Of a DNA stretch of 39,442 nucleotides, positions 34,997-39,442 are shown in pieces (the first letter of the stretch is position 1; the number at the start of each line of letters is the position of its first letter). The stretch is from contig VGYT01000005.1 of NCBI GenBank assembly GCA_016872895.1, positions 1-39,442 on the forward strand, in the 5' to 3' direction. A program made the position numbers and the translations under genes. This DNA comes from Planctomycetota bacterium (GTDB lineage: Bacteria; Planctomycetota; Phycisphaerae; FEN-1346). The notes below the pieces were generated by a model that saw only the letters and a program-made list of their open reading frames with translations, was not told where the DNA came from and searched no databases.

Positions 34997-35461
34997 GTGG
35001 CCGAGAAGACACCGCGAATCCGGAACAAGAAGGCCCGCCACAACTTCGCCATCCTGGAGACCATCGAGGCGGGCCTCGTGCTTGAAGGCTCCGAGGTCAA
35101 GGCCCTCCGCGAGGGCAAGGCCAACATCGACGATGCCTTTGCGCGCCTGCGCGGCGCCGAAGTGTGGCTCTATAACATGCACATCGGCCCGTACAGCCAG
35201 GCGGGGCAGTTCGGCCACGACACGCGCCGGGCGCGGAAACTCCTCCTGAGGCGGCGCGAAATCAACCGCTTCCTCGCCCGCGCGGTCGAAAAGGGCCACA
35301 CGCTGGTGCCCCTGGCGGTGTACTTCAAGCGCGGCTGGGCGAAGGTTGAACTGGGCGTGGCTCGCGGCAAGCGCGAATTCGACAAGCGCGAGGACCTCAA
35401 GCGCCGCCAGGCCCAGCGCGACATCGACCGCGAACTTGCCCGGCGAAGGCGCGGCGGGTGA
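34997..35461 (+). CDS. smpB: SsrA-binding protein SmpB
   Basis: RNKKARHNFAILETIEAGLVLEGSEVKALREGKANIDDAFARLRGAEVWLYNMHIGPYSQAGQFGHDTRRARKLLLRRREINRF. Confidence 0.95.
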   Translation: MAEKTPRIRNKKARHNFAILETIEAGLVLEGSEVKALREGKANIDDAFARLRGAEVWLYNMHIGPYSQAGQFGHDTRRARKLLLRRREINRFLARAVEKGHTLVPLAVYFKRGWAKVELGVARGKREFDKREDLKRRQAQRDIDRELARRRRGG

Positions 35462-35521
35462 GAAACTGTTTCATCAACCGCAGCACTTGAGAACAACGGG
35501 CTGTGGCTGTAGTATGGCGCC

Positions 35522-35768
35522 ATGAGCCCGACGGTGTCCAGGTGGAAAGGATACAGCTTCTTCTTCTCGCGGGAAGAGGTGCGCCCGCATGTGCACGTCA
35601 GTTGCGCGGACGGCGAGGCGAAGTTCTGGCTTGAGCCGCGCCGCCGCCGCAGCCAAGAACTACGGCCTGTCGGGCGCGCAATTGTCGCGACTGCAAGAGG
35701 TCGTGGAGGATCGCAAGGATGAAATACTCGGTGCGTGGCAAGAGCACTTCCGAGGTGGAAGTCACTAA
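35522..35768 (+). pseudogene. DUF4160-family gene, apparently frameshifted in a GCC/CGC run
   Basis: MSPTVSRWKGYSFFFSREEVRPHVHVSCADGEAKFWLEP in frame of 35522, continuing as AAAAKNYGLSGAQLSRLQEVVEDRKDEILGAWQEHFRGGSH* in another frame, stop TAA 35766-35768. Confidence 0.7.
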
Positions 35769-36033
35769 CGTTGATACATTTGGATTCTGGCTCCTCGTGC
35801 ATGGCAAGGAGTACTTCCTGCCCTACGAGCAGTACCCCTGGTTACGCGACGCCCGCGTGCGCGACATCCTGAACGTGGCTCTTGTGCACGAGGAGCACCT
35901 GCACTGGCCGGCCTTGGACGTCGACCTGTCCGTCGAATCGCTTAAGCGCCCCGAGGCGTTTCCCTTGACCTACGAAGGTCGAGCCATGCCGCCCCCGCGC
36001 CACCGAGCACGAAGCGCGCGGCGGCCCTCCTGA
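35719..36033 (+). CDS. DUF2442-family protein (partner of DUF4160)
   Basis: MKYSVRGKSTSEVEVTNVDTFGFWLLVHGKEYFLPYEQYPWLRDARVRDILNVALVHEEHLHWPALDVDLSVESLKRPEAFPLTYEG; C-terminal tail encoded by repeat DNA. Confidence 0.8.
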   Translation: MKYSVRGKSTSEVEVTNVDTFGFWLLVHGKEYFLPYEQYPWLRDARVRDILNVALVHEEHLHWPALDVDLSVESLKRPEAFPLTYEGRAMPPPRHRARSARRPS

Positions 36034-36043
36034 GCCGCCGCGC
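36016..36043. repeat. Palindrome GCGCGGCGGCCC-TCCT-GAGCCGCCGCGC
   Basis: 10-bp perfect arms (36016-36025 / 36034-36043); same 28-nt layout as 38593-38620. Confidence 0.8.
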
Positions 36044-36069
36044 ATGGGGCTCGCCTCGCGCCCCAGGAG

Positions 36070-36103
36070 ACGCGGGCCGCCAATTGGGGAGGGCGGGCCG
36101 CGC
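36070..36103. repeat. GC palindrome CGCGGGCCGCC-AATTGGGGA-GGGCGGGCCGCGC
   Basis: Related to the longer hairpin in the rplM leader (38655-38689). Confidence 0.6.
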
Positions 36104-36168
36104 ACCGTCCTTCGGCCCTTGAGAGGCCCTTAAGTCGGCCCGCGGATTGTGCCGATTTAACGAGGGCC

Positions 36169-38457
36169 ATGACAACGCTTACGATGCCTCCACACGCGAC
36201 CACTCCGGCCCCCGGCACGCCGCCCGATGGGGCCGCCGCCGCCATCACCACCCCGTACGTGGCGGTCGCCCTGCCGCTGGGCGTGGACCGCACGTTCACC
36301 TACGCGCTGCCCGAAAAGTTGCGCGGCCGCCTGCGTCCGGGGCAGCGCGTAAGCGTCCCCTTCGGCAAGGGCAACCACATGGCCACGGGCTGGGCCGTCT
36401 CGGGCCAGGAGGCGACCGACCTTCGGGAGGTGAAGCCCGTCGCCGAAATCCTCGACGCCGCGCCGCTCCTGACGGAAGACCTGCTGGACCTGGCCTTCTG
36501 GATCAGCCGCTACTACGTGACGCCCCTGGGCCAGGTCTTCGAGGCCATCCTGCCGGCCGCCGTCAAGCGCGGCGCCGGCTTCAAGACCGTCCAGATCGTC
36601 GTGCGGACCGAGAAGGCCGAGTCCGACGTCGGCCGCATACTCTCCAAGCAGCGCCGCGTCCTTGACCGCCTGGCCGAGGGAGGGGCGGGCCTTGCGCCCA
36701 GGGAACTTGCGCGCCAGGCCGGATGCACCGTGGCCGTCATTAAGAGTCTCCAGGAGAAGGGCCTCGTCCGCATCGAGACCCGCCAGATGGACGAGTTCGC
36801 CCGCGACCTTTTCCTTGAACTGGAGGAGCCGAAGGCCGTGCACCTGACCGCCGAGCAGGGCCTGGCCCTCCAGCGCGTCAAGAACCTCATCGCCGCCGGC
36901 AAGTTCGGCGTGGTCCTCCTGGCGGGCGTTACAAGCAGCGGCAAGACCGAGGTGTACCTGCGGGCCATCGCCGAAGTCGTGGATGCCGGCAGGCAGGCCA
37001 TCGTCCTTGTGCCCGAGATCGCCCTGACGCCGCAGACCATCCGAAGGTTCCGCGAGCGGTTCACCCAGGTGGCCGTCCTGCACTCGAACCTGTCGGACGT
37101 GGAGCGCCACCGCCAGTGGCGAGACATCGCCGAGGGCCGCGCCGACGTGGTCATCGGCGCGCGCAGCGGCGTCTTCGCCCCCGTGCGCGACCTGGGCCTG
37201 GTGGTCATCGACGAGGAGCACGAGAACTCGTTCAAGCAGGACACCGCGCCGCGCTATCACGCCCGCGACGTGGCCATAATGCGCGCCAACCTCGTCGGCG
37301 TGCCCGTCGTCCTGGGCTCCGCCACGCCCAGCCTGGAATCGTACCAGAACACGCGGTCGGTGGAGCATTACCAGGAAGCGCGGCTGACGCAGCGGATCGG
37401 GGGCCGGCCCCTGCCGCCCGTCCGCATCGTGGACATGCGACTGGAGGCCGCCGAACGCAAGGGCCACCACGTGCTGTCGCGCCCGCTGGAGGCGGCCATC
37501 GCCGAGGCCTGGCGAAAGCAGGAGCAGACCATCCTGTTCCTGAACCGCCGAGGCTTCGCCACGCACCTGTTTTGCGTCAAGTGCGGCCACGCGGCCCGCT
37601 GCCCCGACTGCGACGTCGGCCTCACGTACCACGCCAAGCCCGGATACCTCCAGTGCCACTACTGCGGGCGGCGGACGCCCCCGCCCCGCCAGTGCCCCGC
37701 CTGCTCAGCCGAGACCGTCAACTACTGGGGAACCGGCACGCAGCGCGTCGAGGAAGAGGTGCGGCGGAAGTTCCCCGACATCCGCGCCGCGCGCCTCGAC
37801 GCCGACGCTGCGGCTGCGCGCGGCGGGCACGAAAAAATCCTCGCCGCCTTCCGCGACGGCGAAACCGACGTCCTCATCGGAACGCAGATGGTCGCAAAGG
37901 GGCTGGACTTCCCGAACGTCACCGTGGTCGGCGTCATCAACGCCGACGTGGCCCTCAGCCTGCCGGACTTCCGCGCAAATGAGCGCGCCTTCCAACTCAT
38001 CACGCAGGTCGCCGGACGCGCGGGCCGCGGGCCGAAGGGCGGCCAGGTCTTCGTCCAGACGTTCCAGCCCGAACACCTGGCCATCCAGCAGGCCGCCCGG
38101 CACGACTACGAGGCGTTTGCTCGCGACGAACTGGAGTCGCGCCGTGTGCGCGGCTACCCGCCGTTCGGGCGGCTGGCGCGGATCATCGTCCGCTCGCCCA
38201 GCCGCCAGAAGGCCGCCGAGGCCATACAGGCCCTCGCCGGACGCCTGCTTGAGCCGGCGCGCGTCGCCGGCGTCCACATCCTGGGGCCGCAACCGTGCCC
38301 CATCGCCAAACTCAGCCGCTTCTGGCGATACCACATGATCCTGAAGGCCCCGACGGCCAAGGCCCTCCTGTTTTTCTGGAACCGCGTGAGGCCCGATTTG
38401 ACGCCGCCCGGCGGCGTCCAGATGGCCATCGACGTGGACCCGCAAGCCACGCTCTAG
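36169..38457 (+). CDS. priA: Primosomal protein N' (replication restart helicase PriA)
   Basis: VLLAGVTSSGKTEVYLRAIAEVV; GLVVIDEEHENSFKQDTAPRYHARDVAIMRA; zinc-binding CVKCGHAARCPDCDVGLTYHAKPGYLQCHYCGRRTPPPRQCPACSAETVNYWGTGTQRVEEE. Confidence 0.97.
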   Translation: MTTLTMPPHATTPAPGTPPDGAAAAITTPYVAVALPLGVDRTFTYALPEKLRGRLRPGQRVSVPFGKGNHMATGWAVSGQEATDLREVKPVAEILDAAPLLTEDLLDLAFWISRYYVTPLGQVFEAILPAAVKRGAGFKTVQIVVRTEKAESDVGRILSKQRRVLDRLAEGGAGLAPRELARQAGCTVAVIKSLQEKGLVRIETRQMDEFARDLFLELEEPKAVHLTAEQGLALQRVKNLIAAGKFGVVLLAGVTSSGKTEVYLRAIAEVVDAGRQAIVLVPEIALTPQTIRRFRERFTQVAVLHSNLSDVERHRQWRDIAEGRADVVIGARSGVFAPVRDLGLVVIDEEHENSFKQDTAPRYHARDVAIMRANLVGVPVVLGSATPSLESYQNTRSVEHYQEARLTQRIGGRPLPPVRIVDMRLEAAERKGHHVLSRPLEAAIAEAWRKQEQTILFLNRRGFATHLFCVKCGHAARCPDCDVGLTYHAKPGYLQCHYCGRRTPPPRQCPACSAETVNYWGTGTQRVEEEVRRKFPDIRAARLDADAAAARGGHEKILAAFRDGETDVLIGTQMVAKGLDFPNVTVVGVINADVALSLPDFRANERAFQLITQVAGRAGRGPKGGQVFVQTFQPEHLAIQQAARHDYEAFARDELESRRVRGYPPFGRLARIIVRSPSRQKAAEAIQALAGRLLEPARVAGVHILGPQPCPIAKLSRFWRYHMILKAPTAKALLFFWNRVRPDLTPPGGVQMAIDVDPQATL

Positions 38458-38484
38458 CCCCCGCCCGCCGCCAGTTCAGCCCCC

Positions 38485-38506
38485 CGCCTGCCCTGGCAGG
38501 CGTTTT
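38485..38506 (+). terminator. Rho-independent terminator downstream of priA
   Basis: CGCCTGCC-CT-GGCAGGCG followed by TTTT. Confidence 0.75.
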
Positions 38507-38511
38507 CGATG

Positions 38512-38539
38512 TTGACAGTCCGGCCCGAAGGCTTATACT
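38512..38539 (+). promoter_or_regulatory. Sigma70-type promoter TTGACA-N16-TATACT for rplM-rpsI
   Basis: -35 38512-38517, -10 38534-38539, 16-bp spacer, immediately after the priA terminator. Confidence 0.75.
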
Positions 38540-38592
38540 ACCGCCTCTGCCGCGGGGCGGTTTTTGCCCAGTACGGATGCCGCCCGTGCTTT

Positions 38593-38689
38593 GCGCGGTG
38601 GGTCTCCTGACCCACCGCGCCGGAACCTGTGATTTCGGCCCCGTGGCGTGGGCTCGCGCGGCCCGCCGATACGGAGGGCGGGCCGCGCG
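38593..38689 (+). repeat. Two perfect hairpins in the rplM 5' leader
   Basis: GCGCGGTGGGTC-TCCT-GACCCACCGCGC (38593-38620) and CGCGCGGCCCGCC ... GGCGGGCCGCGCG (38655-38667 / 38677-38689). Confidence 0.8.
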
Positions 38690-38705
38690 AAGTGCGAGCG
38701 ACAGG

Positions 38706-39140
38706 ATGAACACGAAGACGGCGTTCCTCAAGACCGAACAGGTGGACCGCAAGTGGTGGCTCGTGGACGCCACCGACCAGGTGCTCGGGCGACTGGCCGC
38801 CAGAATCGCGCGGGTGCTCCAGGGCAAGCACCGACCCACGTTCACGCCGAACCACGACGTGGGCGACTTCGTCGTGGTCGTCAACGCCGAGAAGGTCCGC
38901 CTGACGGGCTCAAAGGCCCGCACCAAGCAGTACGACTGGTACACGTATCACCCCGGCGGCCGCAAGGTGCTCTCGTTCGAGAAGATGCTCCAGCGGCATC
39001 CCACGCGGCCGGTGGAACTTGCGGTGCGGCGGATGATGCCGAAGGGCCGCCTCGGCCGCCGCATGTTCGCCAAGATGAAAGTCTACGCCGGGCCGGACCA
39101 TCCGCACGCGGCCCAGCAGCCGGAGCCGCTGAAACCGTAG
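38706..39140 (+). CDS. rplM: 50S ribosomal protein L13
   Basis: KWWLVDATDQVLGRLAARIARVLQGKHRPTFTPNHDVGDFVVVVNAEKVRLTGSKARTKQYDWYTYHPGG. Confidence 0.97.
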   Translation: MNTKTAFLKTEQVDRKWWLVDATDQVLGRLAARIARVLQGKHRPTFTPNHDVGDFVVVVNAEKVRLTGSKARTKQYDWYTYHPGGRKVLSFEKMLQRHPTRPVELAVRRMMPKGRLGRRMFAKMKVYAGPDHPHAAQQPEPLKP

Positions 39141-39178
39141 GCCCCGGGCGGCCGGCCGCGCCGCCGAAGGAGACGATT

Positions 39179-39442
39179 GTGACCCAGGCGCCCAGCGAAA
39201 TCGTGAAGCCCGCCCCCATCTGGGGCACAGGCCGCCGCAAGACGGCCATCGCCCGCGTCCGCATCCTGCCGGGCTCGGGCAAGTTCCTCGTCAACGACCG
39301 CGAGGTGGACCAGTACTTCACCGAGGACAAGGACCGCCAAAGCGTCCGCAGCCCGCTCGCGGCCACCAGCCAGGCGGCTACGTACGACATTTTCGTGCGC
39401 GTGCAGGGCGGCGGCCCGACCGGCCAGGCCGATGCCGTGAAA
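39179..39442 (+). CDS. rpsI: 30S ribosomal protein S9, 5' part (truncated by window end)
   Basis: WGTGRRKTAIARVRILPGSGKFLVNDREVDQYFTEDKDRQSVRSPLAATSQAATYDIFVRVQGGGPTGQADAVK; start GTG 39179. Confidence 0.93.
   Translation, partial: MTQAPSEIVKPAPIWGTGRRKTAIARVRILPGSGKFLVNDREVDQYFTEDKDRQSVRSPLAATSQAATYDIFVRVQGGGPTGQADAVK

Noticed and set aside
36157-37659. 500-aa minus-strand ORF
   Set aside because: Antisense to priA, which has full motif support.

Overview
High-GC bacterial chromosome segment. Gene content and architectures (sulfatase, DUF1080, PQQ-propeller fusion, VIT-VWA, abundant GC palindromes) suggest a Planctomycetes/Phycisphaerae-like organism; this lineage call is inference. Supported genes in order: transposase 3' end and truncated 22-aa-repeat protein; decayed tyrosine-recombinase remnant; DUF1080 protein; methyltransferase; secreted methyltransferase/PQQ-propeller fusion; sulfatase; lon; smc; FlgI-like lipoprotein with HEAT repeats; class III RNR cluster (nrdG, redoxin, cupin, nrdD, nrdR) and dCMP deaminase; a degenerate MinD-like protein next to a ParA fused to a glycogen-binding (AMPK1_CBM/CBM48-like) domain; a structured ~1.1 kb intergenic region with a terminator but no ORF in front of it; ARPP-1-like protein; VIT-VWA protein; two tandem PAS/GGDEF proteins (one with HD-GYP); smpB; DUF4160/DUF2442 pair (DUF4160 frameshifted); priA; rplM and 5' part of rpsI. 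The most notable signals are the ParA-CBM fusion with its P-loop-less partner, dispersed palindromic elements (some in-frame inside smc and the FlgI-like gene, some supplying stop codons), and a candidate structured RNA upstream of the ARPP-1-like gene. All domain calls come from reading the translations; no database search was run.
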